From NCBI RefSeq assembly GCF_000497045.1, contig NW_015961981.1:808401-872400 (forward strand): a stretch of DNA of 64,000 nucleotides, given 5' to 3'. This DNA is from Kalmanozyma brasiliensis GHG001 (lineage: Eukaryota; Basidiomycota; Ustilaginomycetes; Ustilaginales). Shown piece by piece: positions 1-10,109 of this stretch. Position 1 is the first letter of the stretch. Each line of letters opens with the position of its first letter. The position numbers and the translations under genes were made by a program. The notes under the pieces are model-generated. The model saw nothing but the letters and a program-made list of their open reading frames with translations, was not told the DNA's origin and ran no database searches.

Positions 1-185
1 ATATTTCGATTCCGGCTTCCGACGCGGGTGCGCACGGCGACTTTTGGCCGAGTCTAAGAAGAACTGATTACGCCTCCGCCAACCATTTGACTTGATCCTC
101 ACTACCCTGTCACGTCACTGTCAAGCATCGCAACCTCCTTCGACGCTGCAGAAGGTGCTGAGTGCTGAAGCTGCGGACCGGCAAT

Positions 186-2846
186 ATGGCGTCCACTTCA
201 AAGCTCGCGCAGCGGGCCGCTGCGTCAGTGGCCCGCTCTTCGCGACAGCATCTGGCATCATCATCATCTCGACTTCCGTCGCTTCTCGCTCATGCAGTGC
301 CAACTGCGTCGAATGCGGATCAGAAAGCCAGGAAATTCAACATATGTAGGAGACCGTTCAGTACATCACCATCGACACGGAGAGTGCAGCGCCCCGCCTC
401 GTCCGCACCTATTCTCCCCAACGTCCGCCCAGACCACGAGAAGGACAACGAAGAGCTGCGCTCCTTATTCGACGCACCACCGTCCTCCTCCTCGTCCAGC
501 AATCTTCGATCCTCCGGGCCGTCAACAGGCTTGTTTGAGATTCCATCCCTCACGTCGCCGCAGAGCTTTCTCACGCTGGCGCAGCAGACGCTCGCACGGG
601 CGCAGCTGCTCGTCGACCGTATCGACCGTGCCGGCTCGTCAGACGTCAGTACATCAGCCGGAAAAGCGGAGCTCAAGGAGGTCGTGCGCAATCTCGATCG
701 ACTCAGCGACCTCCTCTGTGGAGTGATAGACATGGCGGAGCTCGTGCGGAATGCGCATCCGGACCCGGAGTGGGCAGAGGCGGCCAATGCAGCTTACGAG
801 TACCTCTGCGGGTACATGAACGTGCTCAACACCCACACGGGACTGTATCGCGTGCTGAAAGATATTCTGTCCAACAAGGACATTGCGGATACGCTATCAT
901 CGGAGGCGATAGCCGTCGCGCAGGTGTTTCTGCGCGACTTTGAAAAGTCAGGAATCCACCTGCCACCAGCGGAGAGGGAGCGATTCGTTCAGCTCAGTGA
1001 TGAGATCCTTGTGCTCGGTCGAGGCTTTCTCCAGGATATCGCGGGAAACGATGCATCGGACGACTTTGCACGCAACGCAAGCGCCAAGACGGAGGTGGAC
1101 AAGTCGGATACGGTGGAGGTCCCAACACACTGGCTCGAGGAGGTCAACCCGACCGTGATGAAGGCGATCCGAGCAAGCGCTATCACGGACCGCGATGGGC
1201 TGCTCACCTTCTCCGCAGCCGATCAGCCATGGGTATTTCAAACGCTGCTCAAGTATGCACCCGACGAGCGAGCGCGAAAAGTCGCCTTCCGAGCCGCCAA
1301 CTACGGCAGCCAGGCACAGGTACAACGTCTCGAACGACTGCTCAAGGCGCGTGCAGAGCTGGCAACGCTCACAGGAGCCGGCTCGTACTCGGAAATGGCA
1401 CTGGGGGACAAGATGGCAAAAGAGCCACAGAACATCGAAGAGTTCCTCCGCGCCCTCACCAATCATCATCGTCCACGAGCTTCGCAGGACCTAGACAAGC
1501 TTCGCAAGCTCAAACAGAAAGCTTCTATCACAGCACACGGAGCCAAGAGCGGGTCGATGTTCAACCCGAACCCTACGCTACCGGCTTTTGCACCGTGGGA
1601 CAGGGATCTGTATACCGAGCAGCACTTCCGCAGCCCGTCGTTGCGGAGCGTGCAGCCGCTGTCGCCGTATCTCAGTCTAGGTTCGGTGTTCGCCGGCCTG
1701 TCGCGGCTCTTCTCGGCGCTGTACGGAATTCGATTCCGGGCGTCTATGGTGGCCCCTGGCGAGGTCTGGAGCGAAGGACCGGGAGACGTGATGAAGGTCG
1801 AGGTGTTGGACGAGCGCGAGGGTGCGAAAGGCACTTCTGGATCTGCAGAAGGCCTCATCGGGACCATCTACGCCGATTTGTGGAGTCGCGACGGCAAACC
1901 AGGCGGAGCAGCCCACTACACAGTCCGCTGCTCTCGTCGCGTCGACAAGGACGACGAAGCAGGTGATTTCACCCACGGTCGCTCCGAAGACGGTCGCACC
2001 CTTCGACCGGAAGACCTCGGCGGCGAAGGCTACGGCAACCCACTCCAAGCGCCCACCTTTGAGCAACGCGAGCGACCCGGTCGGTACCAACTCCCCGTCG
2101 TCGTTCTTATGTGCGACTTTGCGCGACCCGGCGGGGGCAACCAAGGCCCCTGCCTTCTCGGTTGGCACGAAGTCGAAACCCTTTTCCACGAGATGGGCCA
2201 TGCGATCCATTCGATGATCGGTCGCACCTCGTACCACAACGTGTCCGGAACACGGTGCGCCACCGACTTTGTCGAGCTTCCTTCAATCCTCATGGAGCAC
2301 TTTGTTCAGTCGCCGCAGGTCGTCTCGATCGTCGCGCGGCATCACAAGACGGGCGCCTCGCTGCCGTTCGAGCACCTCTCCTCGCACTTGGAAGCGTCCA
2401 AATCGCTCGAAGGCCTCGACACGTACCACCAGATCCTGCTCGCCCGTCTTGACCAGGCGTACCACTCGTCCGCCGCCGCAGCATTCACCTTTGACTCCAC
2501 CGCGCTCTACGCCGAGCTGGATCGGGAGATGGGTCTCCCCGGCGCAGCACAGCTGAGCTACACCGAGGGCGCACACCCACAAGTGCGCTTCGGCCACCTC
2601 TTCGGCTACGGTAGCACATACTACTCGTACTTGCTGGATCGGGTGATTGCGAGCAAGATCTGGAACCACCTGTTCGAGGGCAACCCGCTGGACCGGGACA
2701 AGGGCGAGGTGTTCAAGATGCAGTGTTTGAAGTATGGCGGTGGGCGGGACCCGTGGGGGATGCTGGCGGATGTGTTGGGTGCCGAAGAGGTGAGGGACGG
2801 GGATAAGAGGGCCATGCAGCAGGTGGGAAAGTGGGGCATCGAATGA
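186..2846 (+). CDS. OCT1: Mitochondrial intermediate peptidase (M3 metallopeptidase)
   Basis: Single-exon gene of 886 codons. The product is a thimet-oligopeptidase-family zinc protease. Family knowledge says this mitochondrial-matrix enzyme removes an octapeptide from precursors already cut by the processing peptidase. The zinc site is visible as HEMGH at residues 668-672, with the expected third ligand Glu697 in DFVELPSILMEHF. The first 65 residues are rich in Ser, Ala and Arg with few acidic residues, as in a mitochondrial presequence, and contain RPFSTS at 56-61. The start is the ATG at 186; an upstream in-frame GTG at 162 is not a likely eukaryotic start. It is longer than yeast Oct1 (about 770 residues), mostly in the N-terminus and in low-complexity insertions. 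It converges on the NEO1 gene, with stops 123 bp apart. Confidence 0.93.
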   Translation: MASTSKLAQRAAASVARSSRQHLASSSSRLPSLLAHAVPTASNADQKARKFNICRRPFSTSPSTRRVQRPASSAPILPNVRPDHEKDNEELRSLFDAPPSSSSSSNLRSSGPSTGLFEIPSLTSPQSFLTLAQQTLARAQLLVDRIDRAGSSDVSTSAGKAELKEVVRNLDRLSDLLCGVIDMAELVRNAHPDPEWAEAANAAYEYLCGYMNVLNTHTGLYRVLKDILSNKDIADTLSSEAIAVAQVFLRDFEKSGIHLPPAERERFVQLSDEILVLGRGFLQDIAGNDASDDFARNASAKTEVDKSDTVEVPTHWLEEVNPTVMKAIRASAITDRDGLLTFSAADQPWVFQTLLKYAPDERARKVAFRAANYGSQAQVQRLERLLKARAELATLTGAGSYSEMALGDKMAKEPQNIEEFLRALTNHHRPRASQDLDKLRKLKQKASITAHGAKSGSMFNPNPTLPAFAPWDRDLYTEQHFRSPSLRSVQPLSPYLSLGSVFAGLSRLFSALYGIRFRASMVAPGEVWSEGPGDVMKVEVLDEREGAKGTSGSAEGLIGTIYADLWSRDGKPGGAAHYTVRCSRRVDKDDEAGDFTHGRSEDGRTLRPEDLGGEGYGNPLQAPTFEQRERPGRYQLPVVVLMCDFARPGGGNQGPCLLGWHEVETLFHEMGHAIHSMIGRTSYHNVSGTRCATDFVELPSILMEHFVQSPQVVSIVARHHKTGASLPFEHLSSHLEASKSLEGLDTYHQILLARLDQAYHSSAAAAFTFDSTALYAELDREMGLPGAAQLSYTEGAHPQVRFGHLFGYGSTYYSYLLDRVIASKIWNHLFEGNPLDRDKGEVFKMQCLKYGGGRDPWGMLADVLGAEEVRDGDKRAMQQVGKWGIE

Positions 2847-2969
2847 ACCCCACCAGCGGACCGCTCCCATCGCTCACTCTACACCATTGCTAGAACGTAC
2901 TGCTCAATCACACATGCACAAATCCATCACTCCGTCTGTCGATCGCGAGAATCGCTTCCATTGCACCAT

Positions 2970-5900
2970 CTAAGCCATGGCCAGCTTACTATAGCTCGGC
3001 GGAGCCAACCGATTCCTAACCTCCCTCCATACATACAACGGCAAACTACTAACCGCGACAATAACCGCCGTCTTCCAAGCGAACCTCGCACTGAGTACAA
3101 AGCCGAGATCGAAAAACTCGGGCAGGAAAACAATGCTGACGCAGTAAAAAAACAGCGTCACAATCTCGGAGAGAATCATGTACACGTGCCAGGTGGTGAT
3201 CTCCAACGCGACCATGATCAGCTCGTTGACCACCAACGCGGTGAATGAGATGCTGACGATGTTGAGAAATTCGTTCTCGAACAGCATGAGGCTGAGAATC
3301 ATGATCGCCCCGCCCTGATAGGTGGAGATCATGAGCCAGGTGGTGAACGTTTTGGCGGACAAGGAGCGACCTTTGGTGAGATCCTTGTAGAGTTCCGGGT
3401 AGAGCAACGCCAGGTCCTCGGAGACATCGCGGTCGAGAACGAGCGAGAAGACGGGTGCCATGGTGTACACCGTCGCATACCCGACCATCAGCCACCCCTG
3501 ATACAGCGCGATGGGCGCAAAGTAGAAGATCGACGAAAAGACCGCTTGGATGATCGAAATAATCAGACCGCGGTGGATGACGAATTGGGCGAGCTTGGCG
3601 GAGCGTTTGTACGAGTTGCGCCCATGCCACACGAGCAATTTCGTAAGATGGGAGAATTGGGTGATGGAGAAGTCGGCTGCAAGGGACGCTTGTTTGCCTT
3701 CCTTACCGACAATCCCCAACCCGACGTCGGCAGCTTGGATCATCGATACGTCGTTTCCCCCGTCTCCGATGCAGCAGACTCGCTTGCGGGTGTGACTCCG
3801 AATCAACCGTGCCACATCCGCTTTCTGCGTCGGCGAACAGCGACACGCCACCACCGCCGACAACTGCGTCGCCAACTCGATAAATTCATCCCTGAACGAA
3901 TCCAGGCACACCTGCAACGACTCGCCATCGATCACCAGACAGCAATCGAGCTTCGATCTCAAGAAATCGAGCATATCCCGCACCGCATCGGGCGTGCGCA
4001 GCTTGGCCACCTGGTGCACGTACTGGTTGCGCGCCACGAGCTTCGATGAGATCGCAATGCACGTCGCTGTCTCGATCTTGTCGCCCGTCAACATCCACAC
4101 TTTGATCCCCGCGTTCCGGAGCAGTTCAAGGGTCATCTTGACATCGTCTTGCAACTTGTCCTCGACGCCCGTGAGACCGAGCAGTTCGAGATTGTTCTCG
4201 AGATGCTCCTCGACGACCCGTGCCATGGCATCCGATCGATCCTCGACCTGAACCCGGGCGGCCTTGTAGGCGCGTTCGAAGACGAGCCAGTTATCGGAGG
4301 TGAGTCGTCGACGACCTACGACGAGCGTTCGCAGCCCTTCGCGGGCCATGTTGCCGCACTCTTCGTCGAGCCAGTCGTTCTGTGCGACGATGCGGGCCAT
4401 GACTACGTCGGCGCCCTTTTGGTAGAATGTGATCTCGCCCGTGGCGCGTTCGCGGATGACGATGCCCATGCGCTTGGATTCGGAGGTGAAGGGAAAGACT
4501 TCGAGGATGTCAAAGTGCAGTGTCGAGCCGTCGGTTGCACGGAGCGACATGGAGGTTCGATCGCGAGCGACGAGGCTGAGCCCGACCGATTCGGTCCATC
4601 GCACGATGGCGACTTCGTCGGGCGATGAGGCTTGGTAGGTGATCGTTCCGTCGAGCTCGACGACGGGTGTGACGTTGTGGCAGAGCGCGAGGGCGAGGAC
4701 GACGTCCTTGACACGAGAGCTCATGTCGCGGCGACCGCGGCCGGCAAGCATGGCTCCTGCTGTTGTTAGCGTTGTGGGCGCAGTCGTCTTTGTCGGACTC
4801 ATCAAAGGCTGCTGATTGTTGCCGTAGTGCTGCTGCAGTGCGGTCGCCAGCTGCGAGGCCACCTCGTCCATGCTATCCCAGCCGTAGCTCATGGTGCCCA
4901 TGTGCAGCTTGCGCAGTTCCATCTCGTTCTGCGTCAAGGTCCCCGTCTTATCTGAGAGGAGGTATTCGATACGGCCGAGCTCCTCTGGCAGCGTTGACGT
5001 TCGAACGATGGTGCCAGGAATCTCGTCGTCGTGCATGATCTGGCGTGCGTAGACCGTCTTGCCCATGTCGAGATTGACACGCAGACTGATGGGAATGATG
5101 GACGAAAAGAGGATGAGGAAACGGAAGATGTAGACCCACCACTCGCCCTTGAAGCCGTTGAGTGCGACGAGAGCGACGGACAAAGCGAAGGTGACGCCGC
5201 AGAGGATCTTTGAGAGTCGATTGATCTCGAGGTCGAGCAGGCCGACTTTGGTGCCTGGGTAGGAAGTGTTCATCACGGCTCGGGTCTCTCGCCCCGTATA
5301 GACGACGAGGCCGACGGCCGTGCCAGCTGCGAGGACAGTGTTGGCCCACAAGACGTTTTCGGCGGTCAACGGAGCCACCTGAGGCTGTTGACTCATCGCG
5401 ATGATGGTGTCGGGCCTGGTCGAGTCTGTGGAGCCGCGATTGTAATCCGGTGCATCGGTTGGAACGCCAAGAAGATCGCCTACGGTCGGCCCAGTGCGCG
5501 GCACAGTGGGTGTTGGTGTCATGGATCCGTCGTCTGGTGGAGGATGCAGAGTGAAGTTGCCGAGGAACGTGTGGATGTCTTTGATGGGCGGTCCTGCATA
5601 CACAACGGCTCGATTGCCTAGCACGGCCAGATCGTCGGTCGGCATACGCTGTGTGAGCTCGATTGCGACGCGCAGTTTCCAATCCGTTTCACCGTCGAGC
5701 TGATCGGTGCGAATGAAGCAGCTACCGTTGGAGCCCTCTGTGGCGGAATCGTCCTCCGCCTTTGACGAAGAGGGGTCGACCTCCGTTGACTTCTTGTTGG
5801 CGTCTCTGTCGTCTTCGTCATCGCCAAGGACGAACTGGCTGCTCTCGTCTGCAGGCGTGGGTGCGACTGAGCCAGTTCCGGCTTCTATAGTGGCATCGTT

Positions 5901-6827
5901 GGAGAAGGTCTGCAGCAACACCATGTCGGCGGGCACGCGCTGATTCTTGTCCAGCACCACCAAATCGCCCACCTTGATCTTGCTGCTGGGAATTTGAACG
6001 ACCCTAGACTGCCCGAGATCGCTGCCGAGGGAGAGGGGCTTGTTCGGACTCGCTTTTCTGGCCAGGCGTGCCTGCGATTTGGCGATGGCTGAGCTGTTGG
6101 GTACAAGCAGCTTGTACGGAGCGCTGTTGCTTTCTAAGTCTCTCTTGTATCTAGCCCAGTCGTCGATAGCTTCCTTGCCGATGGTGATGCAGAGCACGAA
6201 AGCCAGTGGAGCCACATAGGTGGCGATGAAGCCGATCTTGAGCGCCGGGATGAACTGACTCAATGCGACCAGAAGAAAGTAGAGGTTGAAGAAGAACTTG
6301 AACTGTTCGTAGAGCACCTTGGGCAGGAAGGTGATGACGTTGTACTTCTGATTCCGGACCACGTTCGCAGGATATCTTGAGCGGACGCGATCCGAGTCTC
6401 CTAAGCTGATTGTACGGCTGAGGTCGCGTGGCGCGCGTTCCTTCGAGCCGAAGAGGGATGCGATGAAGCCGGCCCGATTTGACCCAAGCTGTACTGAAGT
6501 GGTCGCTCGAGCTGGGATGTCGTCGTCGCCGCTGGTACCATATTGTCGTCGGTGATCCTCGGAGAGTCTAGGGGTCAGACTTGGACGCTTCGAGCCTGAG
6601 ACATTGCCAGCACCATCGTCGTCGCTGTCCTGTAGGAGACCCTGCTGCTCGTCGGAGTCTCTGGCATTGTTCTGACCGAAGCGGCTGAATCGAGAGCGCT
6701 GGTTGCGCGAGCGGAACGCCGCGAATCCGTTCTCCATGGTTGCGGGAGAATCGCGCCCTGAGGACATGACGTTGGCGCCGAGGGGGCGGAGCGGGTAGGC
6801 GTCGTCGTATTCCTGGCTGACGGTCAT
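2970..6827 (-). CDS. NEO1: P4-type ATPase, Neo1-type phospholipid flippase
   Basis: Single-exon gene for 1285 residues. The protein is a P4 ATPase that moves aminophospholipids to the cytosolic leaflet of endosomal/Golgi membranes. Visible motifs are DGET in the actuator domain ([14 protein letters not shown]), the phosphorylation site DKTGTLT starting at D626, and [11 protein letters not shown] in the P domain. The C-terminal third has six hydrophobic segments. The segment around [19 protein letters not shown] and the C-terminal half resemble Neo1/ATP9 rather than the Drs2/Dnf class. Neo1-type flippases work without a Cdc50 partner (family knowledge). The roughly 160-residue N-terminus is Ser/Arg-rich and probably disordered. 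A low-complexity acidic insertion near residues 325-365 interrupts the actuator region. It is divergent from NDUFA6. Confidence 0.92.
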   Translation of the reverse strand: MTVSQEYDDAYPLRPLGANVMSSGRDSPATMENGFAAFRSRNQRSRFSRFGQNNARDSDEQQGLLQDSDDDGAGNVSGSKRPSLTPRLSEDHRRQYGTSGDDDIPARATTSVQLGSNRAGFIASLFGSKERAPRDLSRTISLGDSDRVRSRYPANVVRNQKYNVITFLPKVLYEQFKFFFNLYFLLVALSQFIPALKIGFIATYVAPLAFVLCITIGKEAIDDWARYKRDLESNSAPYKLLVPNSSAIAKSQARLARKASPNKPLSLGSDLGQSRVVQIPSSKIKVGDLVVLDKNQRVPADMVLLQTFSNDATIEAGTGSVAPTPADESSQFVLGDDEDDRDANKKSTEVDPSSSKAEDDSATEGSNGSCFIRTDQLDGETDWKLRVAIELTQRMPTDDLAVLGNRAVVYAGPPIKDIHTFLGNFTLHPPPDDGSMTPTPTVPRTGPTVGDLLGVPTDAPDYNRGSTDSTRPDTIIAMSQQPQVAPLTAENVLWANTVLAAGTAVGLVVYTGRETRAVMNTSYPGTKVGLLDLEINRLSKILCGVTFALSVALVALNGFKGEWWVYIFRFLILFSSIIPISLRVNLDMGKTVYARQIMHDDEIPGTIVRTSTLPEELGRIEYLLSDKTGTLTQNEMELRKLHMGTMSYGWDSMDEVASQLATALQQHYGNNQQPLMSPTKTTAPTTLTTAGAMLAGRGRRDMSSRVKDVVLALALCHNVTPVVELDGTITYQASSPDEVAIVRWTESVGLSLVARDRTSMSLRATDGSTLHFDILEVFPFTSESKRMGIVIRERATGEITFYQKGADVVMARIVAQNDWLDEECGNMAREGLRTLVVGRRRLTSDNWLVFERAYKAARVQVEDRSDAMARVVEEHLENNLELLGLTGVEDKLQDDVKMTLELLRNAGIKVWMLTGDKIETATCIAISSKLVARNQYVHQVAKLRTPDAVRDMLDFLRSKLDCCLVIDGESLQVCLDSFRDEFIELATQLSAVVACRCSPTQKADVARLIRSHTRKRVCCIGDGGNDVSMIQAADVGLGIVGKEGKQASLAADFSITQFSHLTKLLVWHGRNSYKRSAKLAQFVIHRGLIISIIQAVFSSIFYFAPIALYQGWLMVGYATVYTMAPVFSLVLDRDVSEDLALLYPELYKDLTKGRSLSAKTFTTWLMISTYQGGAIMILSLMLFENEFLNIVSISFTALVVNELIMVALEITTWHVYMILSEIVTLFFYCVSIVFLPEFFDLGFVLSARFAWKTAVIVAVSSLPLYVWREVRNRLAPPSYSKLAMA

Positions 6828-7367
6828 TCACGGAAGGCGCTTCGGCGCCGAAGCCGGTATGGAGCTGCTCTGTCGCTTGCTAGTAGGTCACAGCTTCCAT
6901 CGTAGTGACGCCGAGCTGCTCCGCAGTTGTTATGCACGTGTTGCTGTCGTGACGACAAATTCAATCAGTATGGGATGATGATGGTCTCGAAAGAGTGTTG
7001 GTTGTGTCTCTGAGCTGCACCCTGAGCCAAAATCAGCATATATGGCCTGTCCGCCTCCACGCTGGTGAGCGCATAGAGTCCAAATTGTTAGGCCGAAGTA
7101 ATACCGGAACCGTGCGAGACGAAATTGCTCGGGAGACGCAGTTCACAGCTCGTCTCCACCGTGCATATCCTCAATTCGAGATCGACACTTCTTCGTCTTA
7201 TCGTCTTTGCGCCATCCTGACTCCGCTCGACATTGCCCATTCAGCATCATCACGTACGTAGCACCGCCGCATCAGCCCACAGCGGTATCCATCGACGAGT
7301 CCCTCAGCGTCGCTGACCACACCGACACCTGCCGCTTCTGGCTGCTTGCTTCCATCGACAAAACAGA
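6828..7367. other. Divergent intergenic region NEO1/NDUFA6
   Basis: These 540 bp separate the NEO1 start codon (minus strand) from the NDUFA6 start codon (plus strand) and must hold both promoters and leaders. I see no convincing TATA box near either start and no credible coding exon. Confidence 0.6.
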
Positions 7368-7994
7368 ATGACGACCATCCCAAGCCGTCTGGCTCAGACC
7401 ACACAGATCTCGAGGACGCTCGACGAGGCGCGCAGACGTTCTACAGCACTGTACCGCAACTTCTACCGATCTGTGAGTCCCGATCCACCCTACAGCTAGC
7501 ATCGACCTTGGGCATCTTGCTGACACTTGCCTGCTTCTGCCTTCCGTTGTGCTCAGGCCCCCGAGATCTGCGCTCTGTACGCGCTCGATGTGCCTCCGTC
7601 GATCCTGCGCGCCAAGTTCCGCACGCAGTTTGAGAAGAACAAGACGGTCAAGGACCTTGCCGTGCTCGACTTGATGCTGCTCAAGGCACAGCAGGAATAC
7701 CAGGAAACGATGAACGGGTGGAAGCAGATCCCGCACATCATGAAGTGGTTCGCAGAGGAGGAGGTAAGTTGCGACGACCTGGTTTTCGTGGCCCTGAACA
7801 GGCTTTGAACAGGCTTCTCGAGGATGCAATAATTTGTGGCCGCGCTCTGCAAGTAACACTCAAGTGTCATGGAAACTGATCCTTTGTTTCGCCTTTCCTT
7901 TAACTAACAGGGACCAGCGCGACCCGAGGGCTTCTTGGAAAAGTTCTACGCTTCTCGAGACGAGGGACGAGGACCGATCGGCACGGGCATCTGA
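7368..7994 (+). CDS. NDUFA6: NADH:ubiquinone oxidoreductase subunit NDUFA6 (B14, LYR protein)
   Basis: Three exons, 7368-7472, 7557-7763 and 7911-7994, give 131 residues. Introns are 84 and 147 nt, with GTGAGT and GTAAGT donors; the second has a CTAAC branch-like sequence just before CAG. The product is an LYR-motif accessory subunit of respiratory complex I, which in other organisms docks an acyl-carrier protein on the matrix arm. The LYR tripeptide is at residues 28-30 (ALYRNFYRS), followed by APEICALYALDVPP, and QEYQETMNGWKQIPH is diagnostic of NDUFA6. The length matches the family (about 130). Exon 3 encodes the conserved GFLEKFYASRD tail. All junctions keep frame (phase 0). Confidence 0.92.
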
Positions 7995-9516
7995 GTGTTC
8001 TCTCATTGCCATTGTACCGCTCCATCGAGCGTTTCTCAGCCTCGCATTGCAATCCGACTCTTTCAAAGTATCAGCTCGTCAGCCCGTCAGCAGCATTGGA
8101 CGATTTGAATGTGACAAAAGCACAATGGCACGGAGCAAGGAAGTGGAACATCTGTTCGGCAGTCTTGGGGTCGGCGAATCGCATCCATTGCCTTAGCGAC
8201 TGTGCTCGGAGAGGATCGTCTGACGTCTCGCAAGACTTCAGAGGTGCACGTAAGTCGCGGCGAGGTAAATACAGGCCGTCAGGATCCAGCTCGATCGAGT
8301 TGACCCCAGTCTTCGGAAAGAATGGCATCGGCAGGTGGCACGGATCTCATTCGGACCTCGTCGATGACGTCTCAGGCCGCGGACCGCGGCGGTTGATGCG
8401 TTCGCGATCGTCAATTGCGCAGGGGCCATTTCGCACGTCTTTGTTTGCTCCCTTAGCAGAGCTTCCCGCCGCCTGGGTGTCAATGGGGTGATGCGAACGA
8501 AGAGTGATACAGTATGTACGTCACGCGCCCACCAGAAGAGGGGGCCGACAGACGATCCGCTGCGCCGGCGAAACGCAGCGTCGATGCCCACACTTACCTG
8601 TCACACTCTCATCACATTCTCACGCCGGTGCATCCGTCCTCCGTCGGGATGTGCCCGCTCGCTCCGAGAGGGACTGTGACTCTTCGCATGCTTTTCGCCA
8701 GAATGTCAGGCTCACTGGCTCAAGCTCTCGACTTGCTCTTGCGCTTGTCTCGCAAGGGTAGAGGCAGGGCACGTCTCTGAGCGCAAGATTCGAACGCAGT
8801 CCGCGTCCAACAGTGGATGGGGTACAGCTGGGTTCAAGGATCAAGTTGCACGCAGTCAGAGGCCGGTACGCGGGAGGCTGCGCATTCATGGTGCAGGGTG
8901 CACCTGTCACGGCTCGCCTAAGTGCCAAGTGAGCGCAGTGCCTGAGATTCTGCAAACAGGGTTGCAGCAACGCGGCGCACCTGTCAGAAAGCTGATCATG
9001 CCTTCATTGTCGGCAAGCTGGCCGAGAGACGCGCTCGAACTCGGCTGCAACCGAAAGGTCGGTGGGCGTAGAGCGAGAAGGGCGAAGGAATGAGGCTTGC
9101 GTACAATCAAGCTGTCACATCCGCGCTCACAAGTTGTGTAGACGGCAGGCTGCAGCGGGTCTAAGCGCCAAACAATCAGGGTTTTGTGCTCTGAGAAGAG
9201 GCGTGTGTGTGGCCACAATAGGGCGGAAAAGGGCAGACCCGAAAAAAGCGGATTGGGCTCCGACGCAAGTCGACTCGACTCGACTCTGGACAGCTGCTTC
9301 GGCCCTTTTACCGTCCCTTCGCAAGTGTGATCCCATTGACAGCATGCTTGTCGAAAGGACTCCAAGCTCGAAAGGTGTCGAGGCGCTGTGTCACAGGGCA
9401 GGTCCATGACCCTGTGATGTGACGATTGTATCTACGTGTGACCAGTGCAAAACAGCCTCGGACCCTCCGACCGTGTCACTAAGTCAATCACAGCCATCCT
9501 CCCACGATCTCGCGAG

Positions 9517-9531
9517 TGATTGGAGCTGTGA
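9517..9531 (+). promoter_or_regulatory. Candidate bE/bW-type binding site (TGA-N9-TGA)
   Basis: Two TGA triplets are spaced by nine bases about 580 bp upstream of the clp1-like ATG. As I recall, TGA-N9-TGA is the core recognised by the bE/bW homeodomain heterodimer of Ustilago maydis. About one such match is expected by chance in 2.1 kb on two strands, so this is weak alone. Confidence 0.3.
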
Positions 9532-9956
9532 TAGGCCGATGAAATTAAGCGCAAACAATGCTGCATTTGCTCTCACCCACATTGCATTTGGATTGACTTT
9601 GCAGCCGTGATTGATCAGCTCAACGACACATTGCGGATGAAGTGGTGGTTGCGTTGCCACTCAGCGAAGGGACATCGAAGTTGAGCTCTCGAGGCCGACT
9701 GTCGAAGGCTCATTCAATTTAGCCAAGGATCGTCTCTGCATTGCCCCTTGTGCCGTAACTTACTCTGCGCCACAAGTACAATGCAGCCCTCCCGCTGTGG
9801 GTCAAAGTGAACGCACTAATTGGCGGCAACACCTGTCAAACCCCTCATCATGACACTTGCAAGCCGTCCTTTGCCGCTCTAGTCGGCTGACGACTGCAAA
9901 GAGGCTGCAGTCGAGTCCATCGCAGCTCGGAGCGTCGACTCGGAGATTCATTGGCA

Positions 9957-9962
9957 TATAAG
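9957..9962 (+). promoter_or_regulatory. TATA-like element upstream of clp1-like gene
   Basis: TATAAG within CATATAAGC lies about 150 bp upstream of the predicted start codon at 10110. It would allow a leader of about 120 nt. Confidence 0.45.
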
Positions 9963-10109
9963 CAGCCCTTCTTCTCTTACTACGCAAGCCCTCGCCATCT
10001 ACTCCAGACACCCCAATCCTGCAAGCTGCACGAAGCCTTCGTCTCCAACACCTTCCGCAACACCCTTCCGCACTACTCAGCATCTTGTTTGTCACCACCA
10101 CCGCTCATC

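Larger units (their letters stand above)
7995..10109. other. 2.1-kb upstream region of the clp1-like gene
   Basis: No gene is supported here. Reading frames are short, lack recognisable domains and have no coherent splice structure. The DNA is probably the NDUFA6 3' end plus an extended promoter for the clp1-like gene. It contains a TATA-like element at 9957-9962 and one TGA-N9-TGA element at 9517-9531, listed separately. Confidence 0.6.

Noticed and set aside
162..185. GTG-initiated extension of OCT1
   Set aside because: Eukaryotic initiation at GTG is unlikely, and the ATG at 186 begins a good mitochondrial presequence.
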